Shown one piece after another: positions 1-7,914 of a stretch of 64,000 bases of DNA (position 1 is its first letter; each line of letters begins with the position of its first letter). The position numbers and the translations under genes are program-made. The stretch lies in contig NZ_JAFEJG010000004.1 of assembly GCF_016888335.1 (NCBI RefSeq), forward strand, positions 124,001 through 188,000. The letters are read 5' to 3'. The notes beneath the pieces are model-generated. The model was not told where the DNA came from. It searched no databases and saw nothing but the letters and a program-made list of their open reading frames with translations. Source of the stretch: Janibacter endophyticus (GTDB lineage: Bacteria; Actinomycetota; Actinomycetes; Actinomycetales; Dermatophilaceae).

Positions 1-134
1 TGGCGCCACGCCTCGAGCGCCTCGGGCAGGGCCTCCATCATCGAGACGTCGAGCGCGTTGATCGCCCTCGGCCGGTTGAGCGTGAGGAGACCGAGGCTGC
101 CCCGGACCTCGGCGAGGACGGTCGGCTCGGTCAC
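1..134 (-). CDS. Enoyl-CoA hydratase/isomerase (crotonase) family protein, N-terminal part
   Basis: Only the first ~44 codons lie in the window; the gene continues beyond base 1. The visible peptide starts VTEPTVLAEV and contains LTLNRPRAINALD, the characteristic first beta-hairpin of crotonase-fold enzymes. The RPRAINAL form resembles the 3-hydroxyisobutyryl-CoA hydrolase branch (valine catabolism), but a general enoyl-CoA hydratase is possible because the catalytic region is missing. The GTG start (134) overlaps the TGA of the upstream substrate-binding protein gene (GTGA), so translation is probably coupled to the ABC transporter operon. Confidence 0.75.
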   Translation of the reverse strand, partial: MTEPTVLAEVRGSLGLLTLNRPRAINALDVSMMEALPEALEAWR

Positions 135-1060
135 GCCAGGCCCGCGTCCTTGAGGAAGCCCTCGGCGACCTCCTTGTGGTCCTTCTTCTGGATGTCGGTC
201 TGCTGGAGCAGCTCGGAGAGCTTCTCGGTCGTCAGCGCCTTGGAGACCTCGTCGAGGACGTCATCGACGTCGTCCTCGACGTCCTCGCGGACGAGCGGCA
301 CGACGTTCTGGCTGCCGTAGAGCTTCTTGGTGTCCTCGAGGACGACGAAGTCGTTGGCCGGGATGTTGGGGTCGGTGCTGAAGATGTTGGCGACGTCGAC
401 CTGGCCGTTCTTCAGGGCCTGGACCATCGCCTGGCCGGCCTTGAGCGGGCGGAAGGTCCCGAACTCAATGTCGTAGGTCTTCTTCAGCCCCGGGATGCCC
501 TGGGCACGGTCCTTGAACTCCGCCGGCGCGGCGAGGGTGAGGTCCTTGGCGATCGGCTGGAGGTCCTCGATGGTCTTGAGGCCCTTGCTGTCCGCGGTCT
601 CCTTGGTGACGACCAGGGCGTCGTTGTCCTCGGCCGCCGACTTCTCCAGCAGCTCCAGCCCGTCGGGCACGACCTCCTCGGCCGCGTCGTACGTCTTGTC
701 CGGGTCGGTCTCGGCGAACTCCTGGTCGTAGTAGAGCGCCAGCGCGCCGGTGTACTCCGGGACGACGCTGATCGAGCCGTCCTCGAGCGCCTTGAGGTAG
801 ACCTCGCGTGAGCCGATGCCCGTCTTGGTGCTGGCGTCGACCCCCTTGGCCCGGAGCGCGCCGGCGTAGATCTCGGCGAGCAGGATCGACTCGGAGAAGT
901 CGGCGGAGCCGACGACGACGGCCTTGCCGCCACCCTCCGACCCACCTCCCGATGTCGAGGTCGAGGACGACAGCGGGTCGCTGCCGCCACCGCACGCGGT
1001 GAGGCCGAGGGCGGCAGCCGCGGTGAGGGTGATCGCCGAGCGGCGGGTGGGACGGGTCAT
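131..1060 (-). CDS. Osmolyte (glycine betaine/choline/carnitine) ABC transporter substrate-binding lipoprotein, OpuC/ProX type
   Basis: A 309-residue exported lipoprotein that would capture a quaternary-amine osmolyte and deliver it to the two permeases encoded just upstream. The N-terminus is basic, then hydrophobic, ending in the lipobox LTAC, so the mature protein would start at that Cys; a Gly/Ser linker follows. The body (VVVGSADFSESILLAEIYAGAL, split here as VVVGSADFSES and LLAEIYAG) matches the OpuAC family. ATG 1060 overlaps the stop of the upstream permease gene (ATGA). The exact substrate cannot be told from sequence; glycine betaine, choline and carnitine are the usual ligands. Confidence 0.88.
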   Translation of the reverse strand: MTRPTRRSAITLTAAAALGLTACGGGSDPLSSSTSTSGGGSEGGGKAVVVGSADFSESILLAEIYAGALRAKGVDASTKTGIGSREVYLKALEDGSISVVPEYTGALALYYDQEFAETDPDKTYDAAEEVVPDGLELLEKSAAEDNDALVVTKETADSKGLKTIEDLQPIAKDLTLAAPAEFKDRAQGIPGLKKTYDIEFGTFRPLKAGQAMVQALKNGQVDVANIFSTDPNIPANDFVVLEDTKKLYGSQNVVPLVREDVEDDVDDVLDEVSKALTTEKLSELLQQTDIQKKDHKEVAEGFLKDAGLA

Positions 1061-1821
1061 GGGGTACCTCCGGTGGTGGTGACGGGGTCGGTGTTGGACA
1101 GGCGGGTGGCCGGGCGAAGGGGGGTCCGCCTCCGGCCACGGGCGGGCCGGGACGTGAGCCCGGGCGAGACGACGAGGCGCTGGACGACGGCGAGCACGCC
1201 GTCGAGCGCGAGTGCGAGGAGGGCGACGAGGAGGGCACCGCCGGCGGTCTGGGCGTAGTCCTGGACTGCGAGACCGTCGATGATGAAGCGGCCGAGCCCG
1301 CCGAGACCGATGAAGGCGGCGACCGTCGCCGTCGCGACGACCTGGAGGGTCGCGGAGCGGATGCCGGAGAGGACGAGTGGGAGGGCGACGGGCACCTCGA
1401 CGCCCCAGAGCACCTGGCGGCCGGTCATGCCGATGCCTCGGGCGGCGTCGCGGGCCGCGGGGTCGACCGCCTCGATCCCCGCGTAGACACCGGAGAGGAT
1501 CGGCGGGATCGCGAGCAGCGAGAGCACGACGATGCTCGGGACGAGGAAGGCGGTCGTGCGCCCGAGGTACGGCCCGAGCCAGAGCGCGAGGGCGAAGAGC
1601 AGGCCGAGCGTCGGGACGGCCCGGACCGCGTTGGCCGCGGAGATGAGCCAGCGGCCCCGGCCGGTGTGGCCGACCCAGAGCCCGATCGGCAGCGCGATCG
1701 CCAGCGCGAAGGCCATCGCCAGCGCCGTGTAGAGGAGGTGCTCGACGAGCCGGTCGAGGATCATCCCGTCGCCGGTCCAGCTCTCGGCGGAGGTGAGCCA
1801 GGCGATGACGTCGGCGATCAT
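1057..1821 (-). CDS. Osmolyte ABC transporter permease (OpuCD/ProW type)
   Basis: A 254-residue inner-membrane permease with about six hydrophobic segments. The cytoplasmic coupling loop DAARGIGMTGRQVLWGVEVPVALPLVLSG (EAA-type; key residues DAARGIG and VEVPVALP) contacts the ATPase. The ATG at 1821 overlaps the stop of the other permease gene (ATGA) and the gene's own stop overlaps the start of the binding-protein gene, so the whole set is one translationally coupled operon. Paired permeases with a separate lipoprotein are standard for OpuB/OpuC systems. The start at MIADVIAW is preferred over an upstream in-frame start because of the overlap. Confidence 0.87.
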   Translation of the reverse strand: MIADVIAWLTSAESWTGDGMILDRLVEHLLYTALAMAFALAIALPIGLWVGHTGRGRWLISAANAVRAVPTLGLLFALALWLGPYLGRTTAFLVPSIVVLSLLAIPPILSGVYAGIEAVDPAARDAARGIGMTGRQVLWGVEVPVALPLVLSGIRSATLQVVATATVAAFIGLGGLGRFIIDGLAVQDYAQTAGGALLVALLALALDGVLAVVQRLVVSPGLTSRPARGRRRTPLRPATRLSNTDPVTTTGGTP

Positions 1822-2468
1822 GCGGCACTCCCCTGCCGGACCCGCACCCACGGCGTGAGCAGGCGCTCGACCCCCCGGATGGCGACGTCGAAGAGGAGCG
1901 CGAGGAGCACGCAGCCGAGGATCCCGGCGACGAGCTCACCGGGGATGTCTCTGTTGTAGCCGTCGACGAGCAGGTCGCCGAGCTGGGAGATCCCGACGAG
2001 CGAGGCGACGCTGACGATGCTCACGTTGCTCACGGCCGCGACCCGCAGGCCGGCCGCGATGACCGGCACGGCGAGCGGGAGCTCGACGCCGAAGAAGCGC
2101 CGGACGGGCTTGTAGCCCATGGCCCGCGCCGACGCGACGACGTCATCGGGCACCGAGCTCAGCCCGTCGACGACCGTCCGGACGAGGAGCGCCACCGTGT
2201 AGACCGTCATCGCGACGATGACGTTGACCCGCGCGAGGATCAGGGTGCCGAGGATCATCGGCATGAGGACAAAGAGCGCCAGCGAGGGGATCGTGTAGAG
2301 CAGGCCGGAGACCGCGAGGACGGCCCCCTTGACCCACGGGACCCGGACGGCGCCCCACCCGATGACGAGGGCCAGGACGAGCCCGATGATCAGCGGGACC
2401 CCGGCGAGGTAGACGTGCTGGAGGGCGAGCGCCCCGATGTCATCGAGGTGGTCGAGGATCCACTGCAC
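1818..2468 (-). CDS. Osmolyte ABC transporter permease (OpuCB/ProW type)
   Basis: A 216-residue permease with about five to six membrane segments and an EAA-like loop (ASARAMGYKPVRRFFGVELP). It partners the neighbouring permease to form the channel. The GTG at 2468 (VQWILDHL) is chosen because a GGAGG lies about eight bases upstream; another GTG sits three codons earlier at 2477. Either start lies inside the 3' end of the ATPase gene, giving a 29- to 38-base overlap and coupling. Function is by family; substrate as for the binding protein. Confidence 0.85.
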   Translation of the reverse strand: MQWILDHLDDIGALALQHVYLAGVPLIIGLVLALVIGWGAVRVPWVKGAVLAVSGLLYTIPSLALFVLMPMILGTLILARVNVIVAMTVYTVALLVRTVVDGLSSVPDDVVASARAMGYKPVRRFFGVELPLAVPVIAAGLRVAAVSNVSIVSVASLVGISQLGDLLVDGYNRDIPGELVAGILGCVLLALLFDVAIRGVERLLTPWVRVRQGSAA

Positions 2469-3585
2469 GCTTCCCACCTCCCTCAGGAGACGACGTGGGG
2501 TCCTCCGGCGCCTCCGGACGCTCGACCCGCTCGATGACGGTCACGACCTCGGGCGCCAGCGCCGTGCCGACGAGCCGGCCGTCGGCGTCGATGACGACAC
2601 CGCGTCGGCTGGGGCTGGAGAGCGCTGCGTCGAGCGCCGCCCGCAGGGAGCCGTCGACCCGGGCGAGGGTCCCACCGAGGGCGAGGTCGTCCTCGGTCAC
2701 CGGGCCGTCGACCCGGCCTGGGCGCACCCAGCCCTGCGGTCGTCCGTCGTCGTCCACCGCGAGGACCCAGTCGTCGCTGTCGCCGACGGTCTCGCCGAGG
2801 CGCACCGTGCGCTCGTCGTGCACCGGCACCTCGTGGTGCTCGAAGCCCAGGGATCGGTACCCGCGGTCCCGCCCGAGGAAGTCGGCGACGAAGCCGTCCG
2901 CGGGATGGGTGAGCAGCTCGCGGGGTTCGGCCATCTGGGCGAGCCGTCCGCCGACGCGCAGCACCGCGATGTGGTCGCCGAGCTTGATCGCCTCGTCGAT
3001 GTCGTGGGTGACGAGGACGATCGTCTTGCCGAGCTCGTCCTGGAGCCGGAGGAACTCGTCCTGCAGCTGCTCGCGCACGACCGGGTCGACGGCGGAGAAG
3101 GGCTCGTCCATGAGCATCACCGGCGGGTCCGCGGCGAGCGCCCGGGCCACGCCGACGCGCTGCTGCTGGCCGCCGGAGAGCTGGCTCGGGTACCGGCGGG
3201 CGAGCTGTGGGTCGAGACCGACGAGCTCGAGCAGCTCGCGGGCACGCGCGAGCGCCTCGGACTTCTTGCGCCCCAGGAGGATCGGCACCGCGGCGACGTT
3301 GCGCTCGACGCTCTGGTGAGGGAAGAGACCGCCGTGCTGGATGACGTAGCCGATGCTCCGTCGCAGCTCGGCGGCGTCCATCGAGCCGACGTCCTCGCCC
3401 TGGATGCTGATCGTCCCGGAGGTCGGCTCGATCATCCGGTTGATCATCCGCAGCGAGGTCGTCTTGCCGCAGCCGGACGGGCCGACGAGCACGGTGATCT
3501 TGCCGGTGGGCGCCTCGAGGGTCAGGTCGTCGACGGCGACGGTGCCGTCGGGGTACCGCTTGGTGACTCCGTCGAGCCGGATCAT
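2440..3585 (-). CDS. Osmolyte ABC transporter ATP-binding protein (OpuCA/ProV type)
   Basis: A 381-residue ATPase powering osmolyte import. Walker A is GPSGCGKTT (about residue 35), the Q-loop is in GYVIQHGG, the signature is [10 protein letters not shown], Walker B is VMLMDEPFSAVD, and the switch His is in VTHD. The NBD ends near residue 240. The C-terminal ~130 residues (VRPGRV, VDGSLRAALDAAL, VVIDADGRLVG) look like a degenerate CBS pair, the module that senses ionic strength in OpuA-type ATPases. First gene of the five-gene minus-strand operon; ATG at 3585. Confidence 0.9.
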   Translation of the reverse strand: MIRLDGVTKRYPDGTVAVDDLTLEAPTGKITVLVGPSGCGKTTSLRMINRMIEPTSGTISIQGEDVGSMDAAELRRSIGYVIQHGGLFPHQSVERNVAAVPILLGRKKSEALARARELLELVGLDPQLARRYPSQLSGGQQQRVGVARALAADPPVMLMDEPFSAVDPVVREQLQDEFLRLQDELGKTIVLVTHDIDEAIKLGDHIAVLRVGGRLAQMAEPRELLTHPADGFVADFLGRDRGYRSLGFEHHEVPVHDERTVRLGETVGDSDDWVLAVDDDGRPQGWVRPGRVDGPVTEDDLALGGTLARVDGSLRAALDAALSSPSRRGVVIDADGRLVGTALAPEVVTVIERVERPEAPEDPTSSPEGGGKRAVDPRPPR

Positions 3586-3660
3586 CTGGCGCCCCTTCGT
3601 CGTGGTCCGGGCACCAAACCTAAGCCCCTCGGGGCCGCTGGGAGGAGGGCGAGGGGGGGG

Positions 3661-5085
3661 TCAGTCCCAGACTCTGGCGAAGGGGGCGGCCGCCTCGAGC
3701 TCGTGGGCGAGCTCGAGGAGCATGCGGTCCTGGCCGCGGCGGGCCTGGATCATCACGCCGATCGGGCGGCCGTCGGAGGTGCGGCCGAGCGGCAGCGAGA
3801 TCGCCGGTGCACCGGTGACGTTGTGCAGCGGGGTGAAGCCGACGTAGGCGGAGACCCGCTCGAGGTGGGTCTCGAAGTCGAGGTCTGCGGCGAGGTAGCC
3901 GATCTGCGGGGTCGTGTGGGTGAGCACCGGGGTGAGGACGACGTCGACGTCCCCGAGGGTGCGGTCGTACACCGCGCCGGCGGCGGCGGTCCGCGCGAGC
4001 GTGTACGGGAAGCGGTAGACCCGCCGCGCGAAGTATCTCGACAGCCCGAGCGTGAAGGGGTCCAGCCGCGACCGGTCGAACGCCGGGCCGAACATCCGAG
4101 GCCCGTCCCGGTGGATGGCGAAGGCGAGCATCGACCAGTAGTGGAGGAAGTCCTCCTTGAAGGCGGCCGGAACCGCAGGGCTGTACGAGTCGTCGATCCG
4201 GTGCCCGAGCGTGGCGAGCAGGTCCGCGGTCTGCCGCACCGCGACTGCCGTCTCGTCGTCCGTCGCGGGCGCGAGCGGGCTGTCGACGAGCACGCCGACG
4301 CGCAGCCGTCGCTCCGCCGGCCCCTCGACGAGGCCGACCCGCTCCCACCCCTTCGCCGGCTGCTGGGCCTCGGCGGCCGCGAAGTACCGGGCCGTGTCCC
4401 GGACGGTCCGGGTGAGGACGCCGTCGACGACGATCTTCACCGGCATCCGCGTCGTCGTGCTGTCGGCGGCGAAGCGGCCACGCGTGGCCTTGAGGCCGAC
4501 GAGACCGCATGCGGCGGCAGGGATGCGGATCGAGCCACCGCCGTCGTTGCCGTGGCCGAAGGGCAGCGCACCCGCAGCGACGAGCGCGGCGGTGCCACCA
4601 GAGGACCCGCCCGCCGAGTAGCCGGTGTGCCAGGGGTTGAGGGTGTTGAGCGGGCCGACCCGTTCGGTCGTCGCCGTCCAGCCGAACGGGGGACAGGTCG
4701 TCTGGACGACGGGCAGGGCGCCGGTGGCGAGCAGCTGGGTGGCGACGCCTCCGTCCTTCGTCACGAGGGTGTCAGGGACGGCCTCGGAGCCCATCCGGAT
4801 CGGCAGACCGGCCGCGAGGACGTTCTCCTTGATGGCGCACGGGACGCCGTGGAAGGCGCCGGCCCCGCCGGTCCCGAGCGCGTCCGCCCGGCGCAGGGCG
4901 CGCTCGTCGTCCCAGACGGTGACCGCCCCGAGGGCCTCGACCGAGCGGACTCGGGCGAGCGCCGCCTCGACGGCCTCGCGGGGGCTGATCTCGCCAGCCC
5001 GGATGCGTGCGGCGACGGCCGTCGCGTCGTCCGTGCCGAGGGCGTCGTCGGCGATCGCGTGGACCCGCTCCTGCGTCTGCGTCAT
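3661..5085 (-). CDS. Amidase (amidase-signature family)
   Basis: A 474-residue amidase-signature hydrolase that would cleave an amide using the Ser-cisSer-Lys triad. The Lys is in GVPCAIKENV, the cis-Ser in AGGSSGGTAA, and the nucleophilic Ser in NDGGGSIRIPA, so the active site looks intact. Substrate is unknown; family members act on aryl or alkyl amides, and GatA is unlikely because gatB/gatC are absent nearby and the C-terminus differs. ATG 5085 (MTQTQERV) was chosen although the frame stays open upstream, because the upstream extension is Arg/Pro-rich and runs into the divergent MFS gene 43 bases away. Confidence 0.85.
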   Translation of the reverse strand: MTQTQERVHAIADDALGTDDATAVAARIRAGEISPREAVEAALARVRSVEALGAVTVWDDERALRRADALGTGGAGAFHGVPCAIKENVLAAGLPIRMGSEAVPDTLVTKDGGVATQLLATGALPVVQTTCPPFGWTATTERVGPLNTLNPWHTGYSAGGSSGGTAALVAAGALPFGHGNDGGGSIRIPAAACGLVGLKATRGRFAADSTTTRMPVKIVVDGVLTRTVRDTARYFAAAEAQQPAKGWERVGLVEGPAERRLRVGVLVDSPLAPATDDETAVAVRQTADLLATLGHRIDDSYSPAVPAAFKEDFLHYWSMLAFAIHRDGPRMFGPAFDRSRLDPFTLGLSRYFARRVYRFPYTLARTAAAGAVYDRTLGDVDVVLTPVLTHTTPQIGYLAADLDFETHLERVSAYVGFTPLHNVTGAPAISLPLGRTSDGRPIGVMIQARRGQDRMLLELAHELEAAAPFARVWD

Positions 5086-5128
5086 GCCCCGCACGTTACC
5101 TGTCGGTAGCAGAGGATGATGGGCGACC

Positions 5129-6526
5129 GTGACCGTCCCCCCGCCCGAGCTGCTCAGCCGCTCCTCGGCCCAGGGCCGGCTCGCGCTCACCGCGGTGACG
5201 CTGGGCTCGGGCATCGCTCTCCTCGACGGGACCGTCGTCGGGATCGCCCTGCCGACGATCGGTCGCGACCTCGGCAGCAGCCTCGCCGGGTTGCAGTGGA
5301 TCAACAACGGCTTCGTCCTCGCCCTGGCCGCGCTCATCCTCGTCGGCGGAGGGCTCGGCGACCGGCTCGGACGGCGACGGGTCTACCTCGTCGGGGTCGT
5401 CTGGTTCGGGCTCGCCTCGCTGCTGTGCGCCCTCGCGCCGAGCACCGAGATGCTCGTCGGTGCGCGGGTCCTCCAGGGGATCGGGGCCGCCCTGCTCACC
5501 CCCGGCGCGCTCGCCATCATCCAGAGCTCCTTCCGCCCTGCGGACCGGCCGTGGGCGATCGGGACGTGGGCCGGCGTGTCCGGGGTCGCGACCGCGATCG
5601 GCCCCTTCCTCGGCGGCTGGGTCCTCGACCACCTCACGTGGCACTGGATCTTCGCGATCAACGTCCCACTCTGCGCACTCGTCGTGACCCTCGCCCTGCG
5701 CGCCGTGCCGGAGAGCCGGGACGAGGAGTCGAGCGGCCGCTTCGACGTCGCCGGGGCGGTGGCGACGGTCGTCGTCCTCGCCGCACTCACCTGGCTGCTC
5801 ATCGACGGGCCCGGGGCGAAGGGGTGGCAGCTCGCCCTGGCGGGACTGGCGGCGGCTGCCGCCGCCGTCGCCTTCGTCGTCGCGGAGCGCCGCGCAGCCC
5901 GGCCGCTCGTCCCCTTCGCCCTCTTCCGCTCCCCCGTCTTCTCCGCGGCGAACCTCATGACCTTCCTCGTCTACGGCGCGCTCGGGGCGATCATGTTCGT
6001 CCTCGTCATCCAGCTGCAGACCTCGCTCGGCTGGTCACCACTGGCCTCCGGCCTGGCGACACTCCCGGTCACGGTGCTCCTGCTCCTGCTCTCCCCGCGC
6101 ATGGCGGAGCTGGCGAGGCGGACGGGTCCACGACTCCCGATGACCGCCGGCCCGCTGATCTGCGCCCTCGGGGTCCTCGTCCTCGCGGCGGTCGGGCCGG
6201 GGTCGTCGTGGGTGCTCGTGGTGGCGGGCACGACGGTCTTCGCGCTCGGGCTGGCGACGCTCGTCTCGCCGCTCACCTCGGCGGTCCTGGCCGCGGCCCC
6301 CGACCGGCTCGCGGGTGCGGCCAGCGGGATCAACAACGCCGTCGCCCGGACCGGCACGCTCCTCGCGGTGGCGGCGATCCCTCCGCTCGTCGGGCTGTCC
6401 GGTGACGACTACCGGGACCCGGCCGCGCTGACCGACGGCTACCGGCTGGCGGCCTACGCCGTCGCCTGCCTGCTCGTGGCGGGCGGCGCGGTGAGCTGGG
6501 TCGGGCTCAGAGACCGGAGCGGCTGA
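5129..6526 (+). CDS. MFS transporter, DHA2 (EmrB/QacA) family drug exporter
   Basis: A 465-residue membrane protein with about 14 hydrophobic helices, the DHA2 architecture for proton-driven export of hydrophobic drugs. Family motifs visible: [14 protein letters not shown] in TM1 (motif D1), [13 protein letters not shown] (motif A loop), [16 protein letters not shown] (motif B) and [13 protein letters not shown] (motif C of antiporters). GTG 5129 is the only good start. Its 3' end overlaps the convergent dcd gene by 20 bases. Substrate not predictable. Confidence 0.87.
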   Translation: MTVPPPELLSRSSAQGRLALTAVTLGSGIALLDGTVVGIALPTIGRDLGSSLAGLQWINNGFVLALAALILVGGGLGDRLGRRRVYLVGVVWFGLASLLCALAPSTEMLVGARVLQGIGAALLTPGALAIIQSSFRPADRPWAIGTWAGVSGVATAIGPFLGGWVLDHLTWHWIFAINVPLCALVVTLALRAVPESRDEESSGRFDVAGAVATVVVLAALTWLLIDGPGAKGWQLALAGLAAAAAAVAFVVAERRAARPLVPFALFRSPVFSAANLMTFLVYGALGAIMFVLVIQLQTSLGWSPLASGLATLPVTVLLLLLSPRMAELARRTGPRLPMTAGPLICALGVLVLAAVGPGSSWVLVVAGTTVFALGLATLVSPLTSAVLAAAPDRLAGAASGINNAVARTGTLLAVAAIPPLVGLSGDDYRDPAALTDGYRLAAYAVACLLVAGGAVSWVGLRDRSG

Positions 6527-7082
6527 ACTTCTGGAAGCTGCGGCTCGCGGTCGGCCCGCGCTGCCCCTGGTAGTGCGAGCCGTAGGCCGCGCTGCCGTAG
6601 GGGTTCTCGGCCGGGCTGGTCAGCCGCATGAAGCAGAACTGACCGATCTTCATCCCGGGCCACAGCATGATCGGCAGGGTCGCGACGTTGCTCAGCTCGA
6701 GCGTGACGTGGCCGGAGAAGCCCGGGTCGACGAACCCGGCGGTCGCGTGGGTCAGCAGGCCGAGCCGCCCCAGCGAGGACTTGCCCTCGACGCGCGCCGC
6801 GAGGTCGTCGGGCAGGGTCACCGTCTCGAGCGTCGACCCGAGGACGAACTCCCCCGGGTGCAGGACGAATCCCTCCTCGGGGTCGACCTCGACGAGCCGG
6901 GTCAGCTCGGGCTGGTCCTGCGCGGGGTCGATGACCGGGTACTTGTGGTTGTCGAAGAGCCGGAAGTACCGGTCGAGACGAACGTCGACGCTGCTCGGCT
7001 GGACCATCGCGGGGTCCCACGGGTCGAGGACCACCCGCCCGGCGTCGATCTCGATGCGGATGTCACGGTCGGAGAGGAGCAC
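6507..7082 (-). CDS. dcd: dCTP deaminase (probably bifunctional, dUMP-forming)
   Basis: A 191-residue enzyme making deoxyuridine nucleotide for dTMP synthesis. It begins MLLSDRDI and carries the trimer core motifs [40 protein letters not shown] (catalytic Glu in LELSN) and the C-terminal YQGQRGPT that closes over the triphosphate. Length and the HATAGF loop fit the actinobacterial type that deaminates dCTP and also hydrolyses dUTP; bifunctionality is inferred from family. GTG start at 7082. The 3' end overlaps the convergent MFS gene. Confidence 0.93.
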   Translation of the reverse strand: MLLSDRDIRIEIDAGRVVLDPWDPAMVQPSSVDVRLDRYFRLFDNHKYPVIDPAQDQPELTRLVEVDPEEGFVLHPGEFVLGSTLETVTLPDDLAARVEGKSSLGRLGLLTHATAGFVDPGFSGHVTLELSNVATLPIMLWPGMKIGQFCFMRLTSPAENPYGSAAYGSHYQGQRGPTASRSFQKFSRSGL

Positions 7083-7179
7083 GACGACGACCCTAGAGGG
7101 TTCGGGTGAGCTGGCTGGTCTGTTCGGTCAGCGCAGGCGGGCATCCCCTAAGACCTGGGCGCCAGCTGTGGACCTGTGA

Positions 7180-7671
7180 CCGGTCAGTAGCTGCGCCCCC
7201 GTACTCACCGCCGCCGCCGTCGCCCCCGCCCTCGCCGCCTCCCCCGTCGACGCTCCGAACCTCTCCACGTCTCAGCAGGGCACCGGTAGTGGGCGCCGCG
7301 ACGCCACGACGCTCGTCATCCAGCCGGCCACCCTCATCAACACCGGCGGCGTCGCTGCCGAGGGCGTCGTCATCACCTTCGCATCGTCGGGCCCGGCGAT
7401 CACCGGCTTCAAGCTCGGCGCCTACGGCGCGGAGCTCGACCCGGTCGCCGTGGGTGGCTCCGTCTCGGGACTCGGGACCAACAACGTCACCGTGACGATC
7501 CCGGCCGGCTCCATGACTGTCCCGGCGGGCGGGTCGACCACCTCCCCCGCAACCCAGATCATCACGTTCGCCAACGGGGACGAGACGACCCTCACTGTCA
7601 CTGTCACTGCCGCCAACGGCGGCGTCCCCTTCGTACGCCCGCCCACGCTTGTCCCGGTCTACGCCGGCTGA
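7180..7671 (+). pseudogene. Remnant of a secreted protein gene lacking its start
   Basis: One frame from 7180 to the TGA at 7669-7671 reads as a secreted protein: a hydrophobic Ala-rich stretch VLTAAAVAPALAASP resembling the end of a signal peptide, then a Thr/Val/Gly-rich, beta-strand-like domain (LVIQPATLINTGG, NNVTVTIPAGSMTVPAGG, TTLTVTVTAANGG). No ATG, GTG, TTG or CTG occurs between the preceding in-frame TGA (7177) and the signal-like segment, and the positively charged N-region is missing, so the 5' end has been lost or shifted. It fills the 640-base gap between dcd and tRNA-Gly. The family is not recognised. Confidence 0.5.
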
Positions 7672-7678
7672 CACAGCA

Positions 7679-7718
7679 CGAAGGGGCGGTGCCGGGATCT
7701 CCCGGCCCCGCCCCTTCG
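7679..7718. terminator. Bidirectional hairpin terminator with CGAAGGGG/CCCCTTCG arms
   Basis: CGAAGGGGCGG (7679-7689) pairs with CCGCCCCTTCG (7708-7718), and inside it GCCGGG pairs with CCCGGC around an ATCT loop. There is no U tract; the tail is TCGTCG. It lies between the broken gene and the convergent tRNA-Gly gene. Confidence 0.65.
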
Positions 7719-7725
7719 TCGTGCG

Positions 7726-7799
7726 TGGAGCCGGTGACGGGAATCGAACCCGCGTGTCCAGCTTGGGAAGCTGGCGCTCTACCATTGAGCTACACCGGC
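7726..7799 (-). tRNA. tRNA-Gly, anticodon CCC
   Basis: On the minus strand the acceptor GCCGGTG pairs fully with CACCGGC, followed by discriminator T and an encoded CCA. The D-stem is GCTC/GAGC, the anticodon stem CCAGC/GCTGG encloses the loop TTCCCAA (anticodon CCC, reads GGG), and the T-arm is GCGGG-TTCGATT-CCCGT. All stems pair, with one G-U at the base of the T-stem. Positions cover the mature tRNA plus CCA. Confidence 0.96.
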
Positions 7800-7866
7800 G
7801 CGCGCCTGCCCGTGAAGTCTCCCGGGACAGTGGCGCGGTCGGAAGTCTAACCGACGCCCGAGCGGA

Positions 7867-7898
7867 CTGTGCGCCGGGGCACGCACCCCGGCGCACAG
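7867..7898 (-). terminator. Hairpin terminator downstream of the polyester hydrolase gene
   Basis: A perfect 13-bp stem (CTGTGCGCCGGGG with CCCCGGCGCACAG) around a six-base loop, 17 bases past the stop of the minus-strand hydrolase gene. No clear U tract follows. Confidence 0.6.
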
Positions 7899-7914
7899 CC
7901 GTTGACGGCCCGGA

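Noticed and set aside
2437-5109. Very long open frame on the plus strand (890 codons)
   Set aside because: It is antisense to the ABC ATPase and amidase genes, has Arg/Gly/Asp-rich low-complexity content and no domains; typical of high-GC antisense frames.
7106-7495. Pro/Ser-rich plus-strand frame near dcd
   Set aside because: Out of frame with the more protein-like remnant ending at 7671; poly-Pro and poly-Ser content suggests it is a shadow.
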